DNA of 64,000 nt from assembly GCA_026874595.1 (NCBI GenBank), contig CM049320.1, positions 3,475,464 to 3,539,463 of the forward strand, in the 5' to 3' direction. Shown piece after piece: positions 43,101 to 55,978 of the stretch (position 1 is its first letter; each line of letters begins with the position of its first letter). The notes under the pieces were generated by a model. That model was given only the letters and a program-made list of their open reading frames with translations. It was not told the DNA's origin and made no database searches. Source of the DNA: Sipunculus nudus. Lineage: Eukaryota; Annelida; Sipuncula; Golfingiida; Sipunculidae. A program made the position numbers and the translations under genes.

Positions 43101-45905
43101 AAACACAAAGATGAGATCATGAAGAAAAGTAACAAGAAATAAAACACAAGGATGAGGCCATGAAGAAAAGTAACAACAACAAAAACACAAAGATGAGATC
43201 ATGAAGAAATGTAACGAGAAAAAAGCACAAGGATGAGGTCATGAAGAAAAGTAACAAGAAAAATCACAAGGATGGGGTCATGAAGAAAAGTAACAACAAC
43301 AAAAACACAAAGATGAGATCATGAAGAAATGTAGCAAAAAATAAAACACAAGGATGAGATCATGAAGAAAAGTAACAAGAAATAAAACACATGGATGAGG
43401 TCATGAAGAAAAGTAACAACAAATAAAACACAAAATGATGAGGTCATGAAGAAAAGTAACAACAACAAAAACACAAAGATGAGATCATGAAGAAAAGTAA
43501 CAAGAAATAAAACACAAGGACGGGGTCATGAAGAAAAGTAACAACAACAAAAACAGAAAGATGAGATCATGAAGAAAGAACAAGAAATAAAGCAGGTCAT
43601 GAGGTCATGAAGAAAAGTAACAACAAATAAAACACAAAATGATGAGGTCATGAAGAAAAGTAACAACAACAAAAACACAAAGATGAGATCATGAAGAAAT
43701 GTAACAAGAAAAAAGCACAAGGATGAGGTCATGAAGAAAAGTAACAAGAAAAATCACAAGGATGGGGTCATGAAGAAAAGTAACAACAACAAAAACACAA
43801 AGATGAGATCATGAAGAAATGTAGCAAAAAATAAAACACAAGGATGAGATCATGAAGAAAAGTAACAAGAAATAAAACACAAGGATGGGGTCACTAAGAA
43901 AAGTAACAACAACAAAAACACAAATATGAGATCATGAACAAAAGTAGCAAGAAATAAAACACAAGGATGAGATCATGAAGAAAATAACAAGAAATAAAAC
44001 ACAAGGATGGGGTCATGAAGAAAAGTAACAAGAAATAAAACACATGGATGAGGTCATAAAGAAAAGTAACAACAAATAAAACACAAGGATGGGGTCATGA
44101 AGAAAAGTAACAACAAATAAAACACAAGGATGAGGTCGTGAAGAAAAGTAACAAGAAATAAAACACAAGTATGAGGTCATGAAGAAAAGTAACAAGAAAT
44201 AAAACACAAGGATGGGGTAATGAAGAAAAGTAACAACAACAAAAACACAAAGATGAGATCATGAAGAAAAGTAACAAGAAATAAAACACAAGGATGAGGC
44301 CATGAAGAAAAGTAACAACAACAAAAACACAAAGATGAGATCATGAAGAAATGTAACGAGAAAAAAGCACAAGGATGAGGTCATGAAGAAAAGTAACAAG
44401 AAAAATCACAAGGATGGGGTCATGAAGAAAAGTAACAACAACAAAAACACAAAGATGAGATCATGAAGAAATGTAGCAAAAAATAAAACACAAGGATGAG
44501 ATCATGAAGAAAAGTAACAAGAAATAAAACACATGGATGAGGTCATGAAGAAAAGTAACAACAAATAAAACACAAAATGATGAGGTCATGAAGAAAAGTA
44601 ACAACAACAAAAACACAAAGATGAGATCATGAAGAAAAGTAACAAGAAATAAAACACAAGGACGGGGTCATGAAGAAAAGTAACAACAACAAAAACAGAA
44701 AGATGAGATCATGAAGAAAGAACAAGAAATAAAGCACAAGGATGAGGTCATGAAGAAAAGTAACAAGAACTAAATCACAAGGATGGGGTCATGAAGAAAA
44801 GTAACAAGAAATAAAACACAAGGATGAGATCATGAAGAAAAGTAACAAGAAATAAAACACAAGGATGGGGTCATGACGAAAAGTAACAAAAACAAAAACA
44901 CAAAGATGAGATCATGAAGAAAAGTAACAAGAAATAAAGCACAAGGATGAGGTCATGAAGAAAAGTAACAAGAAATAAAACACAAGGATGGGGTCATGAA
45001 AAAAAGTAACAACAACAAAAACACAAAGATGAGGTCATGAAGAAAAGTAACAAGAAATAAAGCACAAGGATGAGGTCATGAAGAAAAGTAACAAGAAATA
45101 AAACACAAGGATGGGGTCATGAAGAAAAGTAACAACAACAAAAACACAAAGATTAGGTCATGAAGAAAAGTAACAAGAAATAAAACACAAGGATGAGGTC
45201 ATGAAGAAAAGTAACAAGAAATAAAACACAAGGATGAGGTCATTAAGTAAAGTAACAAGAACTAAAACACTAGGATGGGGTCACTAAGAAAAGTAACAAC
45301 AACAAAAACACAAATATGAGATCATGAACAAAAGTAGCAAGAAATAAAACACAAGGATGAGATCATGAAGAAAATAACAAGAAATAAAACACAAGGATGG
45401 GGTCATGAAGAAAAGTAACAAGAAATAAAACACATGGATGAGGTCATAAAGAAAAGTAACAACAAATAAAACACAAGGATGAGATCATGAAGAAAAGTAA
45501 CAAGAAATAAAGCACAAGGATGAGGTCATGAAAAAAAGTAACAAGGAATAAAACACAAGGATGGGGTCATGAAGAAAAGTAACAAAAACAAAAACACAAA
45601 GATGAGGTCATGAAGAAAAGTAACAAGAAATAAAACACAAGGATGGGGTCATGACGAAAAGTAACAAAAACAAAAACACAAAGATGAGATCATGAAGAAA
45701 AGTAACAAGAAATAAAGCACAAGGATGAGGTCATGAAGAAAAGTAACAAGGAATAAAACACAAGGATGGGGTCATGAAGAAAAGTAACAAAAACAAAAAC
45801 ACAAAGATGAGGTCATGAAGAAAAGTAACAAGAATAAAACACAAGGATGAGGTCATGAAGTAAAGTAACAACAAATAAAACACAAGGGTGATGTTATGAA
45901 GAAAA
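40128..45905 (+). repeat. 41-bp minisatellite, main block (~140 units) with higher-order structure
   Basis: The unit is GATGAGGTCATGAAGAAAAG then TAACAACAAATAAAACACAAG, with variants (GATGGGGTC, GATGAGATC, AACAAGAAAT, AACAACAAAA). Variant order repeats at larger scale: about 42,510-43,588 recurs at 43,652-44,730 with a fixed offset of 1,142 bp and almost no differences, and a marker (GGGGTCACTAAG) recurs at 42,131, 42,744, 43,886 and 45,276. Minus-strand open frames of 60-105 codons arise because three units equal 123 bp; they are Phe/Leu/Cys-rich and are not genes. Confidence 0.95.
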
Positions 45906-46030
45906 TTTACAACAACCTGTGATAATTATCTAACCTGTGATGCCAACCAAACAAATCAGCCTAATGGTGACAACTCTAAAGATGTTTCAGGTTTATGTCG
46001 ATTTAAAACGTATTCCTGACTATTCGAATA

Positions 46031-46238
46031 CAGAAGCGGATCCAGAGGGGAGGGGGTCCTGCCGCCCCCCCCCCCCAATATCCCTTTTTCAGCCCTCGAA
46101 AACTTTTTTAAAGGGAGTGCGAACAATTTTTGCAGCATGGACCCCCTTTTTCCGCACGTAGGAACCCTTTTTTAAGGATTTGTCATTAGTCATCCTGGGT
46201 GGGACCCTAGATTTTCATAATCCTGGATCCGCTCCTGT
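46031..46238. mobile_element. Poly-G MITE, best preserved copy
   Basis: Left end CAGAAGCGGATCCAGAGGGG, right end ATAATCCTGGATCCGCTCCTG, giving inverted ends of about 16 bp (CAGRAGCGGATCCAG). The interior has a C-run and GGACCCCCTTTTTCCGCACG. Non-coding. Confidence 0.75.
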
Positions 46239-48221
46239 AATAGGACATGGATAGTGAGCCCGAAACAGTACAAGAGTGACCTTGGTTTGATCCCCTCCTT
46301 AGAAACACATGCCAACAGTCTACATTTGTTCTGAACTTAGAAATAATATCACGTATTTCGAGAACTAAAGCGTGTTTGCTTGCTGCTAAAATGTGAGCAT
46401 ATTATCAGATTAGAATACTTAAATCTCAAATGAGTTAAATCAGCCTGTGTTTGTGCGCAAATGGATATCGATAAGACGCATTGTGGCCGTTACCATAATT
46501 TTAAAATAGAAATATGTAATTTCTGAAAACCCGTATATGTAAACTGATTATATTCATCCCACAAGAGACGCATGAAACTCTATACGAGGCGAGGGCATTT
46601 GGACTGGGGGAGGGCAGGGTTGTCGTTTTACCACTCCAATTTGTAATGGCGGTATATAGAGTGGTAGTCTAAGCTGAATTGAAAGCTGACCCATATTTTC
46701 CGTTTTGGAACATTTATAATCATCACTTAAAACGACATGTCTCCGATAACTGACTCCTTGAAAACCCTACACTAGGGCTATATGAATATTCCGATATTAT
46801 TAATACATATCCATACGCCACATCGACACGGCTACCGCTACGCTTTGCATACTGTATCGTCGTATCGATGAATTGCTTAAACTATGATATAAACTTAATA
46901 AAGCTATTCTATATTTCTTAGGTTGCCCTTTTAAAACCTAAATTAGATTACATATATTATCGTATGATGGATTAGATGAGGAACGAATGTATACATGTCC
47001 GTGCTTTCATGACATGCCGGCGCATGTGAGCGATGATATTTCTACCATTTGAATATTGATTGCATTTTTTTCCCAGTAGAGCATTATTTTATCTCTCATT
47101 ATTTTTAAAGAAAGCGAAAAATAATCGATAATAATCTGGACAACATTCTCGACCAGAGGTGAAACTAGTTGTCAGAGAGTTAGAGAAAATCAAATTTCAC
47201 ACAAAGAAAATTAATTGTTCCAGGGATTCGCCCTATCCTGTTTTTCGTGGATCGTTTTTTACAAAAGAAGCCATGGTCCTTGGTAATTTTGCTAATTTTT
47301 GCTATGGCACAAATACCAGAATACTTAAAGGTATGAAAATGTGAATACATTCTGTGTTCAACATATATACACCAAATATTTATTTTCGGTGTTTTGTATT
47401 TTCCTGATAGACTTGAAAAATTCCACTCATGATTTCTTGATCAGTTAGAAAAAAATACATTCTCCCCCTCACACTTAATAATCAATTCTTACTGAAACTA
47501 AATATAACTGCTTTATACATTGGAAGGTGTTCAAATTATAGACATTACGGTATATCTTAATAATTCAGGGATACGTATGACCTGTGCATTTACATATTTA
47601 TATACCACAAGGTTATGCATAGTATTTATAGGTCCATGGTACAAGTATACCGCTTTTATAAGTACAGGCCACTAGGAATACTTACAAACTGTGCAAGTCG
47701 TTCACTGAATTAATTAGCATAGCCTTCATTTCAAGCATACAGTATAGGTCGGGCGAAGGTCCCCTCATACATTAATAGCATGATATAGGTTTACTTTAAA
47801 ACATCATGTACATGTATCCAAATGGAAAGCAATCAGTGACTGCATATGAACCCCACCCTCTCCCCCAGGAGCCTGATCTTACTTTTCTTTATGAATATAT
47901 GAATACAAGTCCAGAAATATACGTGTGCTCTACAGACCATAAATGATAAAAGAAGAATAATTTAATTTGTATTTTGAAAAGATACTGTATTTTATTTAAC
48001 GATGTTGTACAGAGGGCTATTAGCAGGCCTGGATTGGGTCACGTGTTTATTTTATGCAACTGATCATACGCTTTATTCGGGAAAAATAGTGTTGCAAAGG
48101 GTTGCGTCACTTGTGTCAATCACACAGACTCCACGGAATGGCAGTGTTTAAAAAAAATACCAATAGAACACTGCTGATAACAGCCAACGGATATGTTTAC
48201 ATTAGTTCACATAAGACCCAT
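46239..48221. other. Non-coding stretch
   Basis: AT-rich. A GGTTTGATCCCCTCC word near 46,290 resembles a SINE B box but lacks a convincing A box. The 61-codon frame at 47,159 has no features. Nothing else recognised. Confidence 0.4.
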
Positions 48222-48340
48222 AAGCCGGACTTACACAAATATCTAATGGATTCTTCACTGGTCCATTCCTGAGGTGCCGGGAAAATTTCATGGGATTCTG
48301 TTCATGATTGAGCGATTTATTTTGTGAATAATCATACTTA
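48222..48340 (+). repeat. Dispersed repeat (TCTAATGG.TTCTTC...CCATTCC...AAAATTTCAT)
   Basis: ATCTAATGGATTCTTCACTG, GTCCATTCCTGAGGTGCC, GAAAATTTCATGGGATTCTG and TTCATGATTGAGCGATTTAT match 50,605-50,800; the window end (63,915-64,000) carries the front part of the same repeat. This is a common interspersed repeat pattern in marine invertebrates. Confidence 0.6.
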
Positions 48341-48469
48341 CACAGGAACGAGCATTTACGCCTACTTGTTTAAATGGAAACTTATTTAATTTACGTCGAT
48401 TGGTATATATATTGTAACAGTTATATTAACTAATACCAGACACCTTCCTTGGCACAGATGCATTATAAC

Positions 48470-48620
48470 GTTCACTATGGAGGTGGGGGAAACCGAAGGA
48501 TCAGGAGAAAACTACCGATGGGCCTCTACAACCCACTCTCATAGCCATGTTGGTAATCGAACCCATCAGAGCGGGATGAGTTTGTGACCACTCGGCTGTC
48601 AAGGCTCCAGTAATATAATA
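48470..48620 (-). repeat. Possible tRNA-like repeat fragment
   Basis: On the minus strand GCCGAGTGGTCACAAACTCA (A-box-like) and GATGGGTTCGATTACCAAC (B-box-like) are spaced as in a tRNA-derived SINE, followed by TTTTCTCCTGATCCTTCGG. The 84-codon minus frame across it (48,501-48,755) is probably a by-product. Confidence 0.4.
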
Positions 48621-48763
48621 ATAATTTGAAATTTCACTCAGGGTGTGCAGATCTCCGCCTAGGTAGATTATTCCCCACATGGCATTGTCAGAAATGTGTG
48701 ATAAAAACAGCAGAACGATCACAGAACGTGATAGGATACTGACACTGAGCGCCACCTAGTGCC

Positions 48764-49654
48764 AAGAAAGTGAACAGGGCAGCTCATTACACAATCCAGC
48801 GTCGCCCAAGACCAACCGAACCGAATCCAGGGGTGGTTGATTTAAATCATTGATTAGACCGGTTTGACAGAAAAGCTTGCAATCTTGTGTTTATAAACAA
48901 AACGTAGGCTGGCAAAAGCATAAGTTTTTGATTAAAGCTACTTTAGAATTTTAGGTAACTGATGCCACAGACTGTGGCTTATGTTTATCATGGATCAATT
49001 TTCTGTTTTTTTTTTTTTTTTGGGGGGGGGGGGGGGAGAGATGAGGAATAAGCTCCAAGTACTTTATAATGTTGATCATTGCTGCTCTTCCGCATATTTT
49101 TAGTTGATAAAAATTCTAATATTTGTCTACACCTGTACAAAAAGTCTCTCCTTATTTTGAGTACCCGAGTCTGTAGAATAATTTAAACTGTTCATTTTTT
49201 TTTAATTTTGGCCTTCATCTAAGAACTTGTTATTGCGTTATAAATAAATGAATTTAAATCTTATTCATTAACTTTGTAAGCCATATGAATAGTAAAGATT
49301 ATATGGGTTTGCTAATTATAAATCCAGATTAAGAATATGATGTGGATGTATATGCACTTTCATAAAAATAAAAAAAGTTATTCATCCCATAAAAAATATC
49401 ATTTTATTTTAAAGATGTTTATGTTTTTTTCATATCTGCATAATAAACAGTTTAAATATTAAAGCTTATTTAAATGGAAACATTTGAATCAGTGTATAAA
49501 ATCATAAAAATTGATTTAAATCAAATAAATCTGATTTAAAACAAAATAATCCTATTTTTTAATTTATTATTAACATCATCATAATTATTTATCCATTTTA
49601 CAAACTGTTTTAACGGTCCTTTTGTAAACTCTACGTCTGTTCCGTTTTACTTAC
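48764..49654. other. Non-coding AT-rich stretch
   Basis: A T-run followed directly by a G-run lies at about 49,003-49,036. No gene recognised. Confidence 0.45.
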
Positions 49655-49990
49655 CTGTGACGGTTACAATTGCAACCAAACACCTCTGCATCATGTAGAC
49701 AACTCGAAATATTTTCAGACCAAATAATTTTACACTCATTTATACCAGATGAAACCGTAATCACTCCAAGGTACGGTCAGCTGTACTCAACCCTGTTGAT
49801 GCACGTGTGGCCGGTTGACCTGAACTGTTTAATTATCATCTTAGAAAGATGCCCAGTAGATTGGACTAACACTGTCAGAGCGACTTTAATTTGGTGATTT
49901 CTTTGAAGTGTGGCAGCAGGTTGACATCTTAATTGTCTGTGAAGTTGATCATTATTCCATATGGTTCTTGAAGATGCCGCTTGCATGAGT
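49655..49990 (-). CDS. Candidate first coding exon of a secreted protein (minus strand)
   Basis: On the minus strand a CATTTCAG acceptor (49,991-49,992) and a perfect ACAG|GTAAGT donor (49,649-49,654) bound a 336-bp exon. The only ATG-started frame reaching the donor is at 49,739: MSVKLFGLKIFRVVYMMQRC then LVAIVTVT, ending in a phase-1 split codon. The hydrophobic, signal-anchor-like sequence suggests a secreted or membrane protein; the first ~250 bp would be 5' UTR. The plus-strand secreted gene 3 kb away also has a short signal exon ending in phase 1. No downstream exon was identified on this strand. Confidence 0.4.
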
Positions 49991-50604
49991 CTGAAATGTA
50001 ATAATTAATCATAACTGACATTACTGACATATAAATTATCTAAAATAATTCAAGTAGGCCCAGCAGGCAGTCCAAAACAAACCCCTACGGAGTCGTACAG
50101 TCACGTATCTAGCCTCATCGCCGCCCGGGGCGGTCTTAGAAATTGCCACCCCTTTTGTTAAACATTACAAAATTGGACAACATATAGAAAGATATCACGT
50201 CAAATTTCCTTGTTATAGGCTTTTAGTTGAAAACGACACAATTATATGGATGAATTCATCAGCAGGAGAATTCCTACGCTACACATTAAAGCACAGTCAT
50301 CTCTTTGCTAATGTTAATCAAAAGATCGCTCTAACTTCAAACAAGCATATTTCATTATAGGGTACACAAAAAAAAATTGACAACGCAGTATACACATATA
50401 ATTGGGTCCCTTAATTTTTCACGTAAACACGATTTATGTTTAGCTTAAACTCAACACAGCTACGATAAAATAGTCTTAATGTCACAAGAGGTGGATGGAG
50501 CGGGAACAAAGTGGGAGCAAAATTCGACATGTTATTTAATAAGAGTAGATGCTCCCCAACCCGTGTTTGCATTCATTTATACGGCCCATATTCCCTGGTT
50601 CAAT

Positions 50605-50800
50605 CGTTCATAAGTCACTCTACATTTGTAAGTATTCCTTGGTGACGTTCCTGGATCCGGGTAATGTGCCGGATCGGACCACAATCTAATCGGTACTTCA
50701 CTGGGCCATTCCCGAAATGCTCTGAAAATTTCATGAGATTACATTCATGGTTCCGTGAGTAATGTGAGCAAACGCACACACACACAAACACACGCAAGGG
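50605..50800 (-). repeat. Dispersed repeat, fuller copy
   Basis: CATTTGTAAGTATTCCTTGG, GACGTTCCTGGATCCGGGTA, ATGTGCCGGATCGGACCAC, AATCTAATCGGTACTTCACT, GGGCCATTCCCGA and GAAAATTTCATGAGATT lead to an ACACACAAACACACG run. The front half recurs at 63,915-64,000 and the back half at 48,222-48,340. Orientation is arbitrary. Confidence 0.6.
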
Positions 50801-51920
50801 AATGAACACATATCCTCCTGACTGAGGCAGTACTCGTCATGAAATACATCGTGGCCGTTGAACCTAGGGATGAACCGAACAATGGCATCCCATGTAATCA
50901 ATAACCTCTTTAGGCATAGCCAGGGACTGCTTCTCTTGGCGAAGCAGCACCGGACACATGACGGAACACCACAACGAGACCCCACATGACCGAACCTATT
51001 AGTGAAACAAATGTCCAAGGTGGTTTGGGGCAATAAGTATCTGATTTCTTCTCTGAGAAAGAATTTTACATATATGCACACAACATTTCTGTAAGGTAAC
51101 AAGCTTATGCCGACATTTTCCAGCAATCGCAAGGATAACTTCCTGCGATATTACATAGGTGATTTCTCCACATTTTCTGTTCTTGACCGAAACTCTTCAT
51201 GGACAGAAAATTTCATATAGCTTTTAAAAACGTTAAGAAAAATTGTTAATCATGCGGAATCATTAGACCTTTCAAATTATTTTTCCAATGCAATATAATA
51301 TTAGGTATATTGTTTTGCTTATTTGTAAGAGTTTCCAATGGTTTATGAAGAATAAAATGTCTTCTGATTGCTAATGTGATCAAAAACAATAAGGAGATCT
51401 CATTAAAATACTGAAATAACATTTCTCATTTCAAGCTTGCAATGCAACAATAAATAGTTTATGAATTGTTTTAATTATCTGTCTTTATCTCGGTTTGAGT
51501 TCTTAACTTTTATTTTGGCGATTTTCTTTGAAATTTTAAATAAGAAATTTTGCTCCCTAGAATTTCTGCCAATGCTCGATCACGTTTTATTTATTTTTAT
51601 TATTTTAATCCCGCCTCTTTAGAGTCTTCAGAGACAGTCATAATAAACATGAATATGTTTCAGGTAATGTGAATGTATTGGAAATTAATTCAATTAGTGC
51701 TTAGAGCATTTGTGAGCAATAGCCATGATGCGTCGTCTGTCTGTCAATTAACATTAGTAGCTTTTCCATTGCAGACATTCCAAAAATTATACTCTCGAAC
51801 TGTTCTCCGTAAAAGTGTGAAATGGACCAAATATGGACCCCACACATGGCGGAGGCTTGCATCTCTTAGAATGCAGATTTCGAGTGTTACACGTAAAATT
51901 CCTTGTGTGTATCATTTTTA
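50801..51920. other. Non-coding stretch with one long minus frame
   Basis: A 133-codon minus frame (50,731-51,132) is Cys/Arg-rich but overlaps a known dispersed repeat and has no domain signature, so I do not call it a gene. The remainder is AT-rich. Confidence 0.35.
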
Positions 51921-52321
51921 TACAGCAGATCCTCGAATATCCGCACAGTTTAGGGGGGAAGGGGGGGGGGGGAAGGTTGACATAAAATGTTTTCGGAAAT
52001 TTGAGGTTACGGTTATGCGAGCTTCACCATTGTTTCCAGCAAGGTTCCTACATGCTAATTGTAGCTAATCCTATATTACTGCCAGTTACATTATGTCATA
52101 AGAACATTTTGTCTCAATATTTTTTTTATATAAAAAGGGTGACTATTTAAAATTATTGTTTTCCACGGTATAATAGTCTGTAATTTGAAAAAAATATATA
52201 TTTTCCGTATTTCGTATTTATATCTTCCTGAAAATATAAGTAAACTTCGGTTCCTCGATTTACATTTCGGAATAACGAATTTTCGGGGAAAAAAGATACA
52301 GAAATTCGAGGTTCTACTGTA
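51921..52321. mobile_element. Pogo/Tigger-like non-autonomous element (copy 2)
   Basis: The left end TACAGCAGATCCTCGAATAT and the right end AAATTCGAGGTTCTACTGTA are inverse to each other (TACAGYAGAWCCTCGAAT). TA at both outer ends fits the TA target of mariner-like elements. The interior words AATTTTCGGGGAAAA and TTCGTATTTATA match 35,001-35,360. A poly-G run lies near 51,961. Confidence 0.75.
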
Positions 52322-52419
52322 CTTAAGATTCATATAACCCAGGCGTGCAATGACAGACGCCAGAAGGCTATGGGGCTCTACATCTGTCTCAAATGACCAG
52401 TTCTCCCCACCCCCTCCCC

Positions 52420-52485
52420 CCTTGTTGTCGCAAGTCCGGGGCCCTAACCATTATACCAACACGCTCCACAAGAGAGCCAAGGTAA
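52420..52485 (-). repeat. Partial tRNA-derived SINE (A-box side)
   Basis: On the minus strand GTGTTGGTATAATGGTTAGG then GCCCCGGACTTGCGACAAC resembles the 5' half of a tRNA-derived SINE. The B box is missing, replaced by a G/C run. Confidence 0.4.
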
Positions 52486-52697
52486 TTAATTCATTTTGCA
52501 TGTATCGAGTCATTGTGCTAGACAGATTTTGTCCTACCTAACAATCCGCGCTTTGTTCAGCATTTACGGACATGCACCACTCACAGAGCGTCACTTAAAC
52601 ATGACGTTACTTTATAATATATTTATGACAATGTTACCCCCGGGACGGGATTTCTGGATGAGCAGATGTTACGGAAGATTTGACACCCCAGATACCG

Positions 52698-52911
52698 GGA
52701 CAGATCCAGAATTATGGTAAAGGGTGGCCAAGACGACTTAATAGAATACACGGAAAAGATCATTAGGACCGAAAAAGCCTAGGCTCCAAGTTGCACAAAA
52801 AAATGTTTGAATTTTTAAATCGGTTGCGTCGGTAAATAAGGGTTGGTCCAGACCCTAAAATCACCCCCCCCCCCCCCACCAAATATCCACCACTTCTGGA
52901 TGCGCTACTGG
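52698..52911. mobile_element. Diverged poly-G MITE copy
   Basis: GGACAGATCCAGAATTATGG at the left, a C-run near 52,866 and CCACTTCTGGATGCGCTACT at the right are a weak inverted match to the GCGGATCC-ended family. Confidence 0.4.
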
Positions 52912-52975
52912 ATACTGCTGCAATAAGCAGCCTGTTCCGTTTTCACATTCATATAAAATAAAAGGACTCACCAAG

Positions 52976-55943
52976 ATGTCCGCGGTCAGCAAGAGGACTG
53001 CCATTCTACTTGTTCAGTGCTTGGGAATACAGGGTTCATCTGGTATGAAGAATAAAGGTAAACATGGATATATATATACCTTATAGTTAATTTATATGCA
53101 ATAAGAAACAGGTTAAAGATTAAACCAGGTAATGTGTAAAAATTAGCGGTCACACATTTTAATTTCTTTTTATTCATACAAAAACTCAGAATACAGCACA
53201 TATATATCACACTATTAATACATGACATGCATGGACATGCATTTTAGCACCATCAACAACAACAAGCACAAAAAGAAACAGGATCCAATATATCATATCA
53301 GACACTGTAGCAAAACTAAAATGAATATAAACTATAGAATTCTTATTAATTTTAATTATTCTCTGAAGACTTGTTAAGTCTCCTACCCATGCACTTCCAC
53401 GAATTTGGCGCCAAGTCACCACAAACTGAGACCATAATAATTCATAGGGAAGTCTTGGGGTGTCGTACATTATATATTGAGCTTTCGGGAATGTTCCTCG
53501 CAATATCGTGCGCACATAGAATTCGTGGCGCTATTTTTGTAATATTAAAAAATTAAAGCTGTGTCGTCACTAGTCGTAGCGAGGTCGTAACAGTTTCTTG
53601 GAAAGTCTCGTAATAATCCTCATAATTTGTGGTCATTCTTGACATGAAACTGGGTCAAGAGTAATCACGACCATGACACGACTTCAACACGACTACAATA
53701 CGAATACAAGAAATACCGCGCAAGAAAGAGCCACGAACATTAAACGTCTGTCGAATAAAAAAACGTAGACATCAACGTTACAGTTAATATCGATCTGTGG
53801 TCCGAGTGGCCGTTCATAACACAGAAATTCGAGTCGGATGTCCGAGCCAAAAGTAGACCTTCGTGCAGTCCGAGTCATTCGGTGAAATAGTCCGAATAAA
53901 AAAAATATGTTAGTTTTTTCTTTCAGAAACAGGTTCAGATTCTAACATTGAATAACCGTTCGTGGTTTTTATGAAGTTTTCATTTAATTAATTTCCATTC
54001 CAAAATATCTTAATATACATTTAACAGCCTCCCTGTGATAAACAGTACCACTGGCGTAATCAATTTGACATTATCTGCTTGGGTATACTCCCTTGGTACA
54101 TTTATCTTTGTTATATAAAGAAAATTGAAGGGGCCCAATCACCTATCTGACCTTTATAAACTACAGGTAATCCTTGGAGCTTTTATCAAAAACAGGGCAG
54201 GAAACATGGATACCTCTGCACATAAGGCTGCTTTTTTTGTTTATATCAACGTGTTTATAATATTCGGGAGCCCGCAAAAATAATCTAAACATATTCAACA
54301 AGGGCATCTGGCACAAGTCTGATACGCCAGAGCTTTGCAAATGTCATTTTGCATCAAGTGACCCTTCTACCTCCGCGTATATGCAACCTACCACATTATG
54401 TTGCATGTTTTTTCCCGTTTGTCAATATTGCTGTGTTTACAAACGTGTTGTTGATAAACAAAATCATACATCTTTCACGGAGGCCTCATAAGAAATTTTA
54501 ACAACAAAAATTACCATTAGATCACTAAAATATGCACAGAGGAAGCCAGTAAGCACACATTCTTTTTCAAATAGTAGTTGGTTGGCCACCTTTAAGTTTT
54601 CTTTATTTGTAACATATTTAAAAAAAACGAGGAAAAAGCTTTTATACAGTTATCGAACTATGTAATTTGTTATAAAGGAAGATGCGTTTCGTGGATATTT
54701 TGGTCGTCTGTCTTGAATTAAGAAATATAAGCCATTCTTGCCACCATAAAAAGGAGTCGCAAATGTCTTATGGTTTCCTTTCATTAATATATGTTCTTTG
54801 TTTTTATATTTAATAGCTATATAGGCCTATCACATATATATCTTTCAATCCAGCAACGTAAATCTGTCAGTCTAGGACTCATTTCTAACCTTTTGTTATA
54901 TTCTGATAATATGTCGTACGTGTCAGTCGTCATTTTTTTTGTTTTCAATGGGCTTAAGATACTTTCGGTCTGACAGCGAGTTGATTCAAAATCCCAGTCA
55001 TTTACTTACGAGTGCAAACTTGAAACAGTTCTGTAAATTACGCAGGATTTCTCACTGGTCTGTCACTTTTCAAGGTCAGGACAGTCGCGGCCAGCATTAG
55101 AGTTTCTTCCTCCTTCAGGACAGCTCTGACAATAATGTTTGATTACAGACCAGGATACAAGATAAAAAATAACCACGTGATTTATACGGTCATTGCGTAG
55201 CAGTATTGGATATTCGTAAGGGCGTCGTGCAGTATTCGTAGCCTTGTCGTGGAAAATCGTGGAGATATCATACCAACTTCTTGGACGTCGTAACCGAGTC
55301 GTGGTCATCCTTAAAAGGCATCGTGGCACTTTCCTAGCATGTCGCTCTGGCACTGTACTCCTACGGCATTACCCTCGTAAAAGAACTGTTTCACCCCACA
55401 GGCCGATCGGTCAAGAATCGCTATGATTTCAACATCGTGGCGATTCGGCGTCAAATACATGAAAGTGGGAACGGGGCTTTGATAATTTCAAATTTTTTTC
55501 TGTGAAATGAGGTCCTAGTATTCTCTTTTGTTTTTGGAAGAACCCATAACAAAACAGAATGCTAGGACTTCATTTCACCTGGAGATCTCGGACCCTTTTA
55601 CATCTCGGCCAATACGAAGTCGAACCATTTCAGATCGGACCAAAACGATATCGGACCACAGGGCCGACGATCTTAACCACTTTGAAAATGGCTACTTCGC
55701 TCTCGGACCACTTTGTGATCAGGCTACTACGATCGCGGACCACTGTTACATACATATTCAAATAATGTCCTGCCTGCTTAAACTGTTATGAAAAAAAAAC
55801 CGAGTTTATGTTAACAATACACATCGGGAATATTGAACTAATTACGACGACCCACACTTCATTATAGCAATATAATTTCGTCTGAGCGCTATTCAGATGT
55901 TAAAAATTCCACTTGGACAAGTTTTACATATAACATAGCTGAG

Positions 55944-55978
<35 letters not shown>

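Noticed and set aside
40586-44289. Many minus-strand open frames of 60-105 codons rich in Phe, Leu, Cys and Ser
   Set aside because: They follow the 41-bp minisatellite, repeat every three units (123 bp) and show no start context, domain or splice signals.
38000-45905. Regular repeats that resemble a CRISPR array at first sight
   Set aside because: Repeats are directly adjacent without unique spacers and the DNA is eukaryotic; it is a minisatellite.
48501-48755. 84-codon minus frame with a hydrophobic start
   Set aside because: It overlaps a tRNA-like repeat and a dispersed GAAAACYACC-type segment, and no donor or related exon supports it.
50731-51132. 133-codon minus frame
   Set aside because: Its C-terminal part is inside a dispersed repeat and simple ACAC run; no recognisable domain.
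51673-52068. 131-codon plus-strand frame
   Set aside because: It runs into the left end and poly-G of a pogo-like MITE, so at least its second half is not host coding sequence.
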